Shown: positions 1-8,612 of the stretch, in pieces
How positions within the stretch are numbered: the stretch's first letter is position 1
Layout: every line of letters begins with the position of its first letter
Assembly (NCBI GenBank): GCA_964521085.1
Contig: CAZFPL010000003.1
Span: 1 to 64,000, forward strand
Direction of reading: 5' to 3'
From: JAFGKK01 sp964521085
GTDB taxonomy: Bacteria > Chloroflexota > Anaerolineae > Anaerolineales > RBG-16-64-43
DNA: 64,000 bases
Program-made: the position numbers and the translations under genes
The notes under the pieces: model-generated
What the model was told of the DNA's origin: nothing
Databases searched by the model: none
The model's input: the letters and a program-made list of their open reading frames with translations, nothing else

Positions 1-885
1 ATCTGCCGCGAACTCGGGTCGGCCATGTCCTATACCGAGTTTGTGAACGTCGACGAGATCGCCCATTCCCGTTGCGCGGAAAGCGCCGTCAAACTCAAAC
101 TGCGGTTCTCCGAAGTGGAACGACCGGTGGCCTTCCAGATCTACGGCCACATCGACGAGCGGCTGATCGAGATCGCCCGCCGCTTGCAGGATCTGGGTCC
201 GGACATCATCGATATCAACCTCGGGTGCGCCATACGAAAAATCGCGGAACGCGGCGCCGGGGCGGGGATGCTTAAGGATCCGGCGCGGATCGGCCGATTG
301 TTCGCTTCTCTATCGGCCGCGCTGCGCATTCCGGTGACCGCCAAAATCCGGTTGGGCTGGGATGAACGCAGCCGCAACTACCTGGAGGTGGCCAACGCTC
401 TCGAAGAAAACGGATGCGCTTTGATCGCCGTCCACGCGCGGACCAAGGAACAGGCGCTTTCCGGACCGGCCGACTGGTCCGCCATCGCGGAAATTAAATC
501 CCGCTCCAAAATTCCCGTCCTCGGCAACGGCAACGTGCATACCGTCGCCGACATCGATTCGATGAAACGGGAGACAGGCTGCGACGGGGTGATGATCGGC
601 CGCGCGGCGATCGGCCATCCATGGATCTTCTCCCGGCGCGAAAAGGAAAGCGTCTCGCTGGAAGAAAGCATCGCCATGGCCCGCCGCCACCTGGAGCTGA
701 TGACCGAGCTATACGGTCCGAAATACGGCTGCATGATATTCCGCAAGCATGCCGTGCGTTATGTCCACCACCTGGTGAGTGTGGGAAAGCTGCGCTCGCG
801 GCTGGTCCTTTGTTCGAATGTGGCGGAGTATGAATCGCTGTTTGCGGAAGCGATCGCGATTGAAAAGGGCGGCCATGGACAATAA
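1..885 (+). CDS. dus: tRNA-dihydrouridine synthase, 5'-truncated by window edge
   Basis: The reading frame is open from base 1; an internal ATG at 25 is not the real start, because the preceding codons (ICRELGSA) continue the usual Dus N-terminus. Dus enzymes are FMN-dependent and reduce uridine to dihydrouridine in tRNA D-loops. Visible family features are YTEFV, QIYG, the DINLGC block followed by a GAGAGMLKDP-like segment, the VTAKIRLGW strand, VHARTKEQ, GNGNV and GVMIGRAAIGHPWIF at the phosphate end of the TIM barrel. The Cys of NLGC is the expected catalytic residue, although the usual following Pro is Ala here. The C-terminal helical part is present and ends at a normal stop. Subfamily (DusA/B/C type) is not resolved. 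Confidence 0.93.
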   Translation: MCRELGSAMSYTEFVNVDEIAHSRCAESAVKLKLRFSEVERPVAFQIYGHIDERLIEIARRLQDLGPDIIDINLGCAIRKIAERGAGAGMLKDPARIGRLFASLSAALRIPVTAKIRLGWDERSRNYLEVANALEENGCALIAVHARTKEQALSGPADWSAIAEIKSRSKIPVLGNGNVHTVADIDSMKRETGCDGVMIGRAAIGHPWIFSRREKESVSLEESIAMARRHLELMTELYGPKYGCMIFRKHAVRYVHHLVSVGKLRSRLVLCSNVAEYESLFAEAIAIEKGGHGQ

Positions 886-971
886 TCGATCGATTACGGT
901 CCATGGCCTGATTCGTAAAATATATTAATTTAGATTACAGATATTCCAAGCTTATTCCAGAAAATCGATCA

Positions 972-2645
972 TTACATTCGGGTGTGCCTTCTCCGCAACG
1001 CCACCCACGCGCCGGGCAGGATCGTCAAACCACCAACCAGAAGCGGGAAGTTGCAGATCGGCGATCCGGAAGCCGGTTTGGTTGAGGTTGCCGTCTTTGT
1101 CATATACGGAACCGGAGGTTGTTGGTACAACGTTACCGTCTGGGTCGGTTCGATGGGCGTAGGTGTCGTCATTCCCGGAAGGATCGCAGGATCGGCGACA
1201 TCCACCGGCAGGCGGGTATTAAGTGTTCCGCGCCCGCCCGTCGCCCAATTGAAGGAGGCGAAATAGGTCCGCGCATTAAACGATTTGCTCATCAGGTTAT
1301 AAGACATCAAGGAGAAATAGGCATAGGCTGCATCGTTGTAGGTCGTATCCTGTGTAACAATGTAAGCCAGGGTGAAATCCTTCTGCGATTCGGCAACGGA
1401 AGGGACACGCGGACCGCCTTCGGCCTGGAGGATCTGATCCATCGTGACGGTTTGGTAGGAAGCGACGGTAATATGGCTCAAGTCGGTGAAATTTGGCGAT
1501 TTTAGAATGTGGATCGGCGGTACTTCTTCGGCTGGGATCATGCCCATGGCATAAAGATCAAGCGCAGCATAGGGTTCGACAACGGTGTTGGCGATCAGCC
1601 GCCAGGTCTCATCGCCGTTATATTTGAAGTGCCCGACGTGCCCCTGATCGTCAACATAGCCGCCGCTCATCTGCCCGTCGATATCGGTCATTCCGTTCCA
1701 ATGGCCCAGCATCAGCTCGCCTTGCCAGGATTCCATTAATCCAAGCGACGCGCCGATATGCATCCCCCAGGCATGGCCCATCTCGTGGGTTGCAATGGAG
1801 ATGCTTCCAAAGGAATGGTAGACGACAGATTTCAAGCGTCCGGCGGAGCCGAAACCCGCAGTATGATTGAAGATGTCTACACCGATATGCTGTACACTGT
1901 TTGATACACGTACATTATATGGAACATTTTCTCCCAGAGTATCGGGCCGGACAATTAGCATTCCGGGCGTAAGCAGTGCGAAGTCGAAGGCATCCGGTAG
2001 GGCGCTGTAGAGTTTCCGGTAAGCGCCGTAGTTGGCAGTGTTGCAATAGACTTTGGCGACGGGATAGTTGTCCATGACCGTGTGGTCGCTGTCCACGATA
2101 AAGAAGCTGTATGCGGTCGCAAAGAGATTATTCCCGAAATCGTGGACGGCGAAGATATTTTTATATTTCGGATCTACAAGTCCGGCAACGATGCCGGCGT
2201 TGAGTTCCTGTAGTGTGCCATCCGCTAATTCGACGCGTAGAAAACCCCACCATTCCGACCAACCGTCCTCCTCGACGATTACCGGACCACACGGAAGGAC
2301 CCTGTCGCCGAGCGTGAATACATTGTCCCCGGCCTTGGCATCGCCGTGTGTTCCATCGTCAAATAGTTCGGTACCCAAATTGTAATCTTCTTTGGTTGTT
2401 CCGAGACGGGTGACCCAGACCTTACGTACGTCAGTCCGCTTGACGATATGTACCTCGATGGTCACTTTCGATTCGGTATCGCCGCACCAGACTACGGACG
2501 GCGTAACGCGGGTCCAGACGTTATTCTGTGGAAATTCATCATTCGCCCGTGGAGCTGCAAAAACCGTTTGCGCGGGAATACCCAGACCGAGCACGAGAAT
2601 GGCCAGGAAAGCGAAATGCGTATGCCGGCAGGTAATCGTCTTCAT
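972..2645 (-). CDS. secreted zinc-metallopeptidase-like protein, copy 2
   Basis: 557 aa, not assignable to a named peptidase family. The N-terminus is a signal peptide (ITCRHTHFAFLAILVLGLG, then an Ala-rich cleavage region), so the protein is exported. Residues 287-296 read HEMGHAWGMH, a zinc-binding HExxH with Gly at the metzincin position; the next His lies one residue earlier than in canonical HExxHxxGxxH. After it come LDLYAMGMIP, DFTLAYIVTQD and a Pro/Thr linker. The C-terminus is tripartite: GSPIC, a hydrophobic helix and an Arg cluster (ALRRRHTRM), like a membrane-anchoring or sorting tail. It is a clear paralogue of the gene at 2969-4687. The start ATG has a GGAT-type upstream sequence but no strong ribosome site. 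Substrate unknown. Confidence 0.8.
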   Translation of the reverse strand: MKTITCRHTHFAFLAILVLGLGIPAQTVFAAPRANDEFPQNNVWTRVTPSVVWCGDTESKVTIEVHIVKRTDVRKVWVTRLGTTKEDYNLGTELFDDGTHGDAKAGDNVFTLGDRVLPCGPVIVEEDGWSEWWGFLRVELADGTLQELNAGIVAGLVDPKYKNIFAVHDFGNNLFATAYSFFIVDSDHTVMDNYPVAKVYCNTANYGAYRKLYSALPDAFDFALLTPGMLIVRPDTLGENVPYNVRVSNSVQHIGVDIFNHTAGFGSAGRLKSVVYHSFGSISIATHEMGHAWGMHIGASLGLMESWQGELMLGHWNGMTDIDGQMSGGYVDDQGHVGHFKYNGDETWRLIANTVVEPYAALDLYAMGMIPAEEVPPIHILKSPNFTDLSHITVASYQTVTMDQILQAEGGPRVPSVAESQKDFTLAYIVTQDTTYNDAAYAYFSLMSYNLMSKSFNARTYFASFNWATGGRGTLNTRLPVDVADPAILPGMTTPTPIEPTQTVTLYQQPPVPYMTKTATSTKPASGSPICNFPLLVGGLTILPGAWVALRRRHTRM

Positions 2646-2778
2646 GGGATGATCCTTTCCAATACATGAATCACCTTGACTTTCATATGATTATGATTAA
2701 GCGGACACAGAAAGTCAATCACAATCCTCTAAGATCATTCCGGCCGGTATGAATGGTGCTTTTCAGCCGACCAAGATG

Positions 2779-2892
2779 TCATCCGGATTGGGAATCCAGC
2801 AATTCGAGGATTACTCCCAATTCCTTTTCGCCGTCCGAGTAGATATAGCTCCCGCCTTCGAATACTCCGCTTTGAACGGGCGGAATGCCGTT
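2779..2892 (-). pseudogene. 3' remnant of VOC gene created by tandem duplication
   Basis: The minus strand encodes the last 37 codons of the VOC protein found intact at 4821-5288, including the same stop codon (TGA at 2781-2779). Residues run from NGIPPVQSGVF through YIYSDGEKELG to LLDSQSG. Similarity ends abruptly at 2892, where the intact gene continues with EHG. There is no start codon or upstream coding part, so the fragment is non-functional. It is still in frame, and most differences from the parent are synonymous. Confidence 0.88.
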
Positions 2893-2968
2893 GGAAGGAT
2901 TACTTGGTCTATCGTCCCCCATATTTTCGAAATAGCATTTTCCCCTATCCGTCACGGAAATAACGTAT

Positions 2969-4687
2969 CTATCTCCGCTGGATGGTTCGCCTGCGCAGTG
3001 CCACCCATGCGCCGGGCAGGATGATCAAGCCGCCGACCAGGAGAGGGCAGTTGCAGATCGGCGATCCTGATGCCGGTTTGGTGTAGGTTGCCGTCTCTGT
3101 CAAATACGGGAGCGGAGGTCTGTTTGTAGGTAGATCCGTTTCCGTCGGGGTAAGTTCGAGTGTGGCCGAGGGTGTGGGCGTCGTCATTCCCGGCAGGATC
3201 GCGGGGTCCGCGACATCCACAGGCAGTCGGGTGGATAGGGTTCCGCGCCCGCCCGTCGCCCAATAGAAAGATGTAAAAAACGTGCGTTTATCGGGAGGAT
3301 CCTTGGTCATCAGGTTGTAGGACATCAGGGAGAAAAAGGCGTACGCCGCATCGTTATACGGGGTATCCTGCGTGACTATGTAAGCCATCGTGAAATCCTT
3401 CTGAGATTCGCCGGTCGCGGGAACACGCGCTCCCCCTTCGGCTTTCAGGATCTGGTCCATCGTGACGGTTTGCACGGATGCGGCGGTAATCCGGTTCGGA
3501 TCGGTAAAGTTCGGCGATTGGAGAATGTGAACGGGGGGAACCTCCTCCGGTGGAATCATTCCCATTACATAGAGATCGATTGGGGAAAACGGCTCCCGTT
3601 CGATGTTGGAGATCAGGCTCCACGTCTCATCCCCGTTGTAATGAAAATGGCCGACATGTCCGGCATCGTCGAAGTAGTAGGCACTCATTTGCCCGCCGAT
3701 ATCGGTCATTTCATTCCAGTGGCCCAGCATCACCTCGCCTTGCCAGGATTCCATTAATCCAAGCGACGCACCGAGATGCATCCCCCACGTGTGGCCGATC
3801 TCGTGGGTGGAGATGGAAATGTTGCCGAAGGAATGGTAGACGATTGACTTGAGTCTTCCGGAAGAGCCAAACGCGGCTGTGTTATTGTAGGGTTTTAATC
3901 CGGTATGCTGGACGGCATTGGAAACCAGGATGTCATAGGGCACGTTTTCCGCGAAAGACTTGGGACGGACAATTTGCATCCCGGGCATGACCAGTGCGAT
4001 ATCGAACGCATCCGGCAGAACGCTGTAGAGTTTCCGGTATGCCTGGTAGTTGCTTGTACCGCAATAGACGTTGGCGACAGGGTAATTATCCATCACCGCG
4101 TGGTCGCTGTCCTCGATGAAGAAGGCGTAGGCCGTCGCGGAGAGATGGTTGCCCAGGTCCCGAATGGAAAAGGAATCTTTATACTTCGGGTCCACCTGCC
4201 CGGCGACCATGCCGTAATTGTTGCCCTGCAGGGTTCCATCCGCCAGCTCAACGCGCAGGAAACCCCACCAGTTCGCCCAACCGTTCACCGCCATCATATA
4301 TTCGTTGCAGGGCGGGACCAATCCGCTGTGGGTGAAGACGTTATCCCCCGCCGACGCATCCCCGTGGGTTCCGTCGTCGAAAAATTCCACGCCGTTGCTG
4401 CCGTCGTCGAACGCTTTGGTGGCCGCGTCCTCCCCCGACGGATTAAGGCCCGTCACCCAGACTTTGCGGACGTCGGTCCGCCCGACGATGTGCACTTCGA
4501 TCGTAACGGGAGAATCTTTATCGCCGCACCAGACCACGGACGGTGTGACGCGGGTCCACTCGTTTTTCTGTGGAAATTCACCCATCGCCCGTGGAGCTGC
4601 ACGAACCGTTTGCGCGGGGATGCCCAGACCAAGCACGAGGACGGCAAGAAATGCGAAAGGTATTTGCCGGCAGGGGATTGTCTTCAT
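2969..4687 (-). CDS. secreted zinc-metallopeptidase-like protein, copy 1
   Basis: 572 aa, same architecture as its tandem paralogue: an N-terminal signal peptide (PFAFLAVLVLGLG followed by an APRA-like cleavage zone), a large extracellular domain, and HEIGHTWGMH at residues 295-304 as the probable zinc site. It ends in a Thr/Pro linker and a GSPIC-hydrophobic-RRR tail (VALRRRTIQRR). It carries about 14 extra residues near residue 90 relative to the other copy, around a duplicated FDDGSNG/FDDGTHG segment. The gene lies 133 bp downstream of the VOC gene and may share its transcript. The HExxH helix suggests a peptidase, but activity is inferred only; the third zinc ligand is not established. 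Catalytic Glu is present in both copies. Confidence 0.8.
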   Translation of the reverse strand: MKTIPCRQIPFAFLAVLVLGLGIPAQTVRAAPRAMGEFPQKNEWTRVTPSVVWCGDKDSPVTIEVHIVGRTDVRKVWVTGLNPSGEDAATKAFDDGSNGVEFFDDGTHGDASAGDNVFTHSGLVPPCNEYMMAVNGWANWWGFLRVELADGTLQGNNYGMVAGQVDPKYKDSFSIRDLGNHLSATAYAFFIEDSDHAVMDNYPVANVYCGTSNYQAYRKLYSVLPDAFDIALVMPGMQIVRPKSFAENVPYDILVSNAVQHTGLKPYNNTAAFGSSGRLKSIVYHSFGNISISTHEIGHTWGMHLGASLGLMESWQGEVMLGHWNEMTDIGGQMSAYYFDDAGHVGHFHYNGDETWSLISNIEREPFSPIDLYVMGMIPPEEVPPVHILQSPNFTDPNRITAASVQTVTMDQILKAEGGARVPATGESQKDFTMAYIVTQDTPYNDAAYAFFSLMSYNLMTKDPPDKRTFFTSFYWATGGRGTLSTRLPVDVADPAILPGMTTPTPSATLELTPTETDLPTNRPPLPYLTETATYTKPASGSPICNCPLLVGGLIILPGAWVALRRRTIQRR

Positions 4688-4820
4688 GGAATGGCCCTTT
4701 CCAAGGCAAGAATCACCTTAATGCTCCATTGATTATGGAGAAACGGACACAGGAAGTCAATCACAATCCAATGAAATCATCCCGGAAAATAGGAAGGGTG
4801 CTTTTCCGTTGCACAAGCAG

Positions 4821-5288
4821 TCATCCGGATTGGGAATCCAGCAACTCGAGGATTACTCCCAATTCCTTTTCGCCGTCCGAGTAGATATAACTCCCGCCTT
4901 CGAATACTCCGCTTTGAACGGGGGGAATGCCGTGTTCGGCGAGGCCATCGGCCGAGTCTTTGGCGGATTTCACGGTGAAAGCGATGTGATGCACTCCATC
5001 GCCGTGCTTTTCGAGGAACTCACTCCACGTGCTTGGGCTTCCCATCGGCTCGATGATCTCGATGGAAACCTGCCCCATGTCGAAGAAGATTAATTTGGCT
5101 CTTGCCGATGAAGGTTGGCCGCGGAATCGCGTGCGGGCTTTTTCCACGCTGTCGGCAATAATCGGTTCGCCGGGTTTCATACCGGTGATTTCCGACAGCT
5201 TCCGGGCCATCCGGCCGGCGTCTTTTGCGACGAATCCAATTTGGCACAATACGGCGTTGTGGAGCGGGGGTGATTTAGGTTCGGTCAT
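4821..5288 (-). CDS. VOC (vicinal oxygen chelate) family protein
   Basis: 155 aa, starting at the ATG at 5288, which has AAAGGAG six bases upstream; a longer frame to 5318 lacks this and would overlap the upstream gene. VOC proteins fold as paired beta-alpha-beta-beta-beta modules and include glyoxalase I and methylmalonyl-CoA epimerase. Seen here: QIGFVAKD in the first module (the first metal ligand His is replaced by Gln), VSIEIIEP, GVHHIAFTV and the C-terminal VILELLD with the ligand Glu. The GVHHIAF and LEL pattern is closest to epimerase-like members, but the replaced ligand makes the reaction uncertain. It follows the acetyltransferase gene by 26 bp on the same strand. Confidence 0.85.
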   Translation of the reverse strand: MTEPKSPPLHNAVLCQIGFVAKDAGRMARKLSEITGMKPGEPIIADSVEKARTRFRGQPSSARAKLIFFDMGQVSIEIIEPMGSPSTWSEFLEKHGDGVHHIAFTVKSAKDSADGLAEHGIPPVQSGVFEGGSYIYSDGEKELGVILELLDSQSG

Positions 5289-5314
5289 CAAGGCTCCTTT
5301 GTCAGTGCCCATGC

Positions 5315-6427
5315 TCAAATGTCTTTCTGATACACCCGGTACCGCCGGAGGTCCTTGGCACCCAGGTTTTTCAGCGCATTGTTCATCGGGTAGTTATCCT
5401 CTAGTATGTAGTTCAGTTCCAGGCGGACGTCCCGATGGGCGAGGATCTCGTACAGCTTGCGGTACATGAGCGCGTCGACGGCTTTTCCATGGTATTCCGG
5501 GACGACGCCGAGCGCCCACATCCGGTACTGCCGGAGGCGCGGCAGACCGAACAGCAGTTTCAACCACCCGAAGGGGAATAGCCGCCCGTCCAAACCCTTC
5601 AATAGCGTATTGACGTCAGGCAAGGCAATTGCGAATCCGATCGCTTCGCCCTTCGCATCTTCGGCAAAAAGAACGAGCTTGGGATCAATGACCGGTTTCA
5701 TGTCGCGCGCGATGGCCTTGCCTTCCTCCTCCGTCACCGGGTAAAACCCCCAGTTGTTGGCGATCGATAGATTGGCAAGACGGACAAACGTCGAAACCTC
5801 ATTTTCGAAATTTCGCATATCCACTGTGCGAACAGTCACTTTCAATTTTTCCTGAACACGGGTGGTTAAGCGAAGATATCTTTCAGGGATTTTGTAGCCT
5901 TCTCTCGAGTCAACGTAATAGACCACGAGATCTTTTACTTTCGACAAACCAAAATGGAGAAGGTAATCGTTATACCGGGGAGGATTGTATGGCGCCAGGA
6001 TGACGGGGGAGGGGGTAAAACCCTCGACGACCAATCCCCATTCCTGGGAGGCGAACGACCACGGTCCGCGCATGGCTTTCATCCCGCGGGCGGCAAGCCA
6101 ATCCTGCGCGGATGAGAGCAGCATGGTCGCTGCCTGTTCGTCATCAACGCACTCGAATGAGCCGAACAACCCGATCGGTTCTTTCCACCAATCGACGGCC
6201 AGACGGTCGATAAATGCGGACACGCGCCCGATGACATTCGAACCGTCCTGCAATAGAAAAAGCGTATATTCACAGTGCTCCAGCATCGGATTGCGTTTGG
6301 AATCGAATTGACTCCATTGATCGCTGCGCAAGGGAGGAACCCAAACGGGATCCCGGCGGTAAAGGCGATAGGGGAGTTCGATGAAATCCGCGAGGTCCTG
6401 CTTGTTCTGGACGGTTCGAATTTGCAT
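5315..6427 (-). CDS. GNAT-fold acetyltransferase-like protein
   Basis: 370 aa. The start is the ATG at 6427, with GGAGG six bases upstream; the open frame extends to 6526 without a better site. The N-terminal part (DPVWVPPLRSDQ, NPMLEH, LFLLQDG, VIGRVSAFID) matches large bacterial proteins annotated as N-acetyltransferases. The second half contains a YHGKAVDALMYRKLYE segment like an acetyl-CoA-binding helix, and ends with LELNYILEDNYPMNNALKNLGA, a usual GNAT C-terminal pattern. No signal peptide, so cytosolic. Substrate unknown. It heads a minus-strand unit with the VOC gene and is divergent from the amylase gene, with 177 bp of shared upstream DNA. Confidence 0.75.
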   Translation of the reverse strand: MQIRTVQNKQDLADFIELPYRLYRRDPVWVPPLRSDQWSQFDSKRNPMLEHCEYTLFLLQDGSNVIGRVSAFIDRLAVDWWKEPIGLFGSFECVDDEQAATMLLSSAQDWLAARGMKAMRGPWSFASQEWGLVVEGFTPSPVILAPYNPPRYNDYLLHFGLSKVKDLVVYYVDSREGYKIPERYLRLTTRVQEKLKVTVRTVDMRNFENEVSTFVRLANLSIANNWGFYPVTEEEGKAIARDMKPVIDPKLVLFAEDAKGEAIGFAIALPDVNTLLKGLDGRLFPFGWLKLLFGLPRLRQYRMWALGVVPEYHGKAVDALMYRKLYEILAHRDVRLELNYILEDNYPMNNALKNLGAKDLRRYRVYQKDI

Positions 6428-6604
6428 AGACAACCTCCGCCGATCAGGGTAGAAGAGAGGATAAGGATCGAAAAACCGCCGGATTTCTGAATTGGATGGA
6501 CTGCGGAAAACAGGCGGATACAGCAATTATAAACTTATCGATCTGCCGGCGGTCCGGCAGAGTCAAGAGAAGGCAACTATGCTATCCTACACCCGGAGGG
6601 GACG

Positions 6605-8476
6605 ATGGCCTCTTCAATCCATTCCCAGGAAGTACTCGAGGTTTTCCGCAAGGCAAGAATTCCCGGAAAACGAAAAATCCAGGCGGGGGGGAAGACCGTG
6701 GAAATCCCGTGCCCATATCCGTCACCGACGGAATGGCGCGATCAATGGATCTATTTCGTATTCCTGGACCGGTTCAACAACCCCGATTCGCCGCCACGTC
6801 ATCTCCCCTGGGACAGTCCATGGAACGAATTTCAAGGCGGGACGCTTAACGGGGTCCGGCGGAAATTGGATTACATCCGCGGGCTGGGTGCGGGTGCGAT
6901 CTGGCTTTCACCGGTTTTGAAAAACTGTCAATACACCCCCTATACCTACCACGGCTACGGGATTCAGGATTTTCTCGCGGTGGATCCCCGGTTTACTTCC
7001 GATCCGGAGCGCGCAAAGCGCGATCCGGCTTTTGCGGATTCGGAACTGCGTGCACTGGTGGACGAAGCGCACGCCATGGGAATGTATGTGATTTTCGACA
7101 TCGTGCTGAACCATGCCGGCGACGTTTTTGAATACGAAGGGTTCGGCGCCGACGCACCCTGGTCCAATGAGCCTTATGCCATTCGCTGGCGGGATGAAAC
7201 GGGCAGGGGGCGCGCCGAGTGGCGGGAGCCGCCTGCGGATCCGCAGCCGGATGCGGTCGTCTGGCCGAAGGAGCTCCAGCGCAACGAGTATTTCCGCCGT
7301 AAGGGGAAAGGCGGCGAGGCGGCCGGTGATTTCGAAGTCCTCAAGGAACTTGCGACTGATTTCATGGAATTCCATCCTGTCTATGGAGTTCACTTCCCGG
7401 TCCGTGAAACGTTGATTCGGACGCATCAATACCTGATAGCGAAATTTGACATTGACGGATTTCGTATAGACACTTTGAAGTTTATAGAACGTGATTTCTC
7501 TAGAACGTTCGCAAACGCAGTCCGGGAATTCGCCCTGGATATTGGAAAGAAAAATATTTTTACATTTGGCGAGATTTGGGATGACGAAGAAAGAATCTCC
7601 GGATATATAGGACGATATGCGACGGATAAGAACGATATGGTCGGCGTGGACGCGGCGCTTGATTATCCTCTCTTTTATAAACTGGTGCCGGTACTCAAAG
7701 GAAATACCTCCCCGTCGGAACTCATGGCGATGTTCGACCGCCGAAGATCGCTGGAAAACGGAATTATCTCATCGCAGGGGGAGGCAAGCAAGTTTTTTGT
7801 GACCTTTATCGATAACCACGACCAGAACTCGAGGTTTCACTTCGTGGATCAGGCGCAACCGGACCGATACAACGATCAACTGATGATGGCACTCGGTTGT
7901 CTGTTCACCCTGCAGGGAATCCCATGCCTGTATTCCGGGACGGAGCAGGGGTTGCATGGGAGCGGAAACCGGCCGGAGGCGGTACGCGAGGCGTTATGGG
8001 GCAAGCCGAACGCGTTCGATAAGGGGAATATTTTCTGTCAGGCAGTCTCACGCCTGGCCGCTTTGCGAGAGAGTTATCCGCCCCTGAGATATGGACGGCA
8101 ATATTTCCGACAAATATCCGGTGATGGATACCATTTCGGATTTTCCCCGTACGCCGGAGGAGTGCTGGCATTCTCCCGGATCCTCAGTGGCGAAGAGGTC
8201 CTGGTGGTGGTTAACACGAATGTAAACAGACCGTGGGAAGGGGAAGTGCTGGTGGATTACGCGATCAATCAGCCCGGAGAGACATACAGGATCCTGTACA
8301 GCAACCGGCCGGAACAGCGCTCGGAGATAGCCGTCGGGGAGAAAAAAGGAGGAAGCGTGGAAGTCCAGGAGATCGGCGGAGGAGCGAGCAGCGGCCCGAC
8401 ACGGACTCTGGTGGTGAGCCTTGCTCCGATGGAGATCCAGATTCTAGGTTCGACCGCTTTACCCGAACAGGATTAA
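6605..8476 (+). CDS. GH13 alpha-amylase family glycoside hydrolase
   Basis: 623 aa; start ATG 6605 is preceded by GGAGGGG. No signal peptide, so it probably acts on intracellular alpha-glucans or maltodextrins. All four GH13 signature regions are present: DIVLNH (D165), GFRIDTLKF with nucleophile D289, FGEIW with acid/base E323, and FIDNHD with D406. The N-terminal WIYFVFLDRF and GGTLNGVRRKLDYI open the TIM barrel; the C-terminal beta domain follows from about residue 530. Specificity (alpha-amylase, maltogenic or neopullulanase type) cannot be read from these motifs. It is convergent with the PucR-type regulator gene across a palindromic repeat. Confidence 0.93.
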   Translation: MASSIHSQEVLEVFRKARIPGKRKIQAGGKTVEIPCPYPSPTEWRDQWIYFVFLDRFNNPDSPPRHLPWDSPWNEFQGGTLNGVRRKLDYIRGLGAGAIWLSPVLKNCQYTPYTYHGYGIQDFLAVDPRFTSDPERAKRDPAFADSELRALVDEAHAMGMYVIFDIVLNHAGDVFEYEGFGADAPWSNEPYAIRWRDETGRGRAEWREPPADPQPDAVVWPKELQRNEYFRRKGKGGEAAGDFEVLKELATDFMEFHPVYGVHFPVRETLIRTHQYLIAKFDIDGFRIDTLKFIERDFSRTFANAVREFALDIGKKNIFTFGEIWDDEERISGYIGRYATDKNDMVGVDAALDYPLFYKLVPVLKGNTSPSELMAMFDRRRSLENGIISSQGEASKFFVTFIDNHDQNSRFHFVDQAQPDRYNDQLMMALGCLFTLQGIPCLYSGTEQGLHGSGNRPEAVREALWGKPNAFDKGNIFCQAVSRLAALRESYPPLRYGRQYFRQISGDGYHFGFSPYAGGVLAFSRILSGEEVLVVVNTNVNRPWEGEVLVDYAINQPGETYRILYSNRPEQRSEIAVGEKKGGSVEVQEIGGGASSGPTRTLVVSLAPMEIQILGSTALPEQD

Positions 8477-8606
8477 AAAGCATTCCACGAAGGGCACGAA
8501 GAAGATCAGAAGGGCACGAAGGTTTGAATATTTTAACCTCAGTGCCCTTCAAGTTTTCCATGGCCCGCCTGTGCGGTCCGGGAAGGGCTTCGTGTTCTTT
8601 GTGAAA
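8477..8606. repeat. intergenic CACGAAG-type palindromic repeat, degenerate copy
   Basis: The spacer between two convergent genes carries several CACGAAG units on one side (for example TCCACGAAGGGCACGAAG near 8485) and complementary CCTTC and GGGCTTCGTG units on the other (8543-8600). The same vocabulary recurs in the perfect copy at 59104-59205. RNA from either side could fold into a long imperfect hairpin, so it may serve as a bidirectional terminator. Confidence 0.65.
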
Positions 8607-8612
8607 TCATTT

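Larger units (their letters stand above)
850..4933. repeat. 2.04-kb tandem duplication (two diverged copies)
   Basis: Two adjacent diverged copies are offset by about 2042 bp near their right ends. Copy 1 runs from about 4933 down to 2893; copy 2 from about 2892 down to near 850-970. Each contains the last codons of a VOC gene, the intergenic spacer and a secreted metallopeptidase gene. Spacer identity is obvious, for example the shared stretch around 2700-2790 and 4740-4830. The VOC similarity stops sharply at 2892/4933, which marks the junction. The left limit is approximate, because the copies differ by indels (557 versus 572 codons). Confidence 0.85.
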
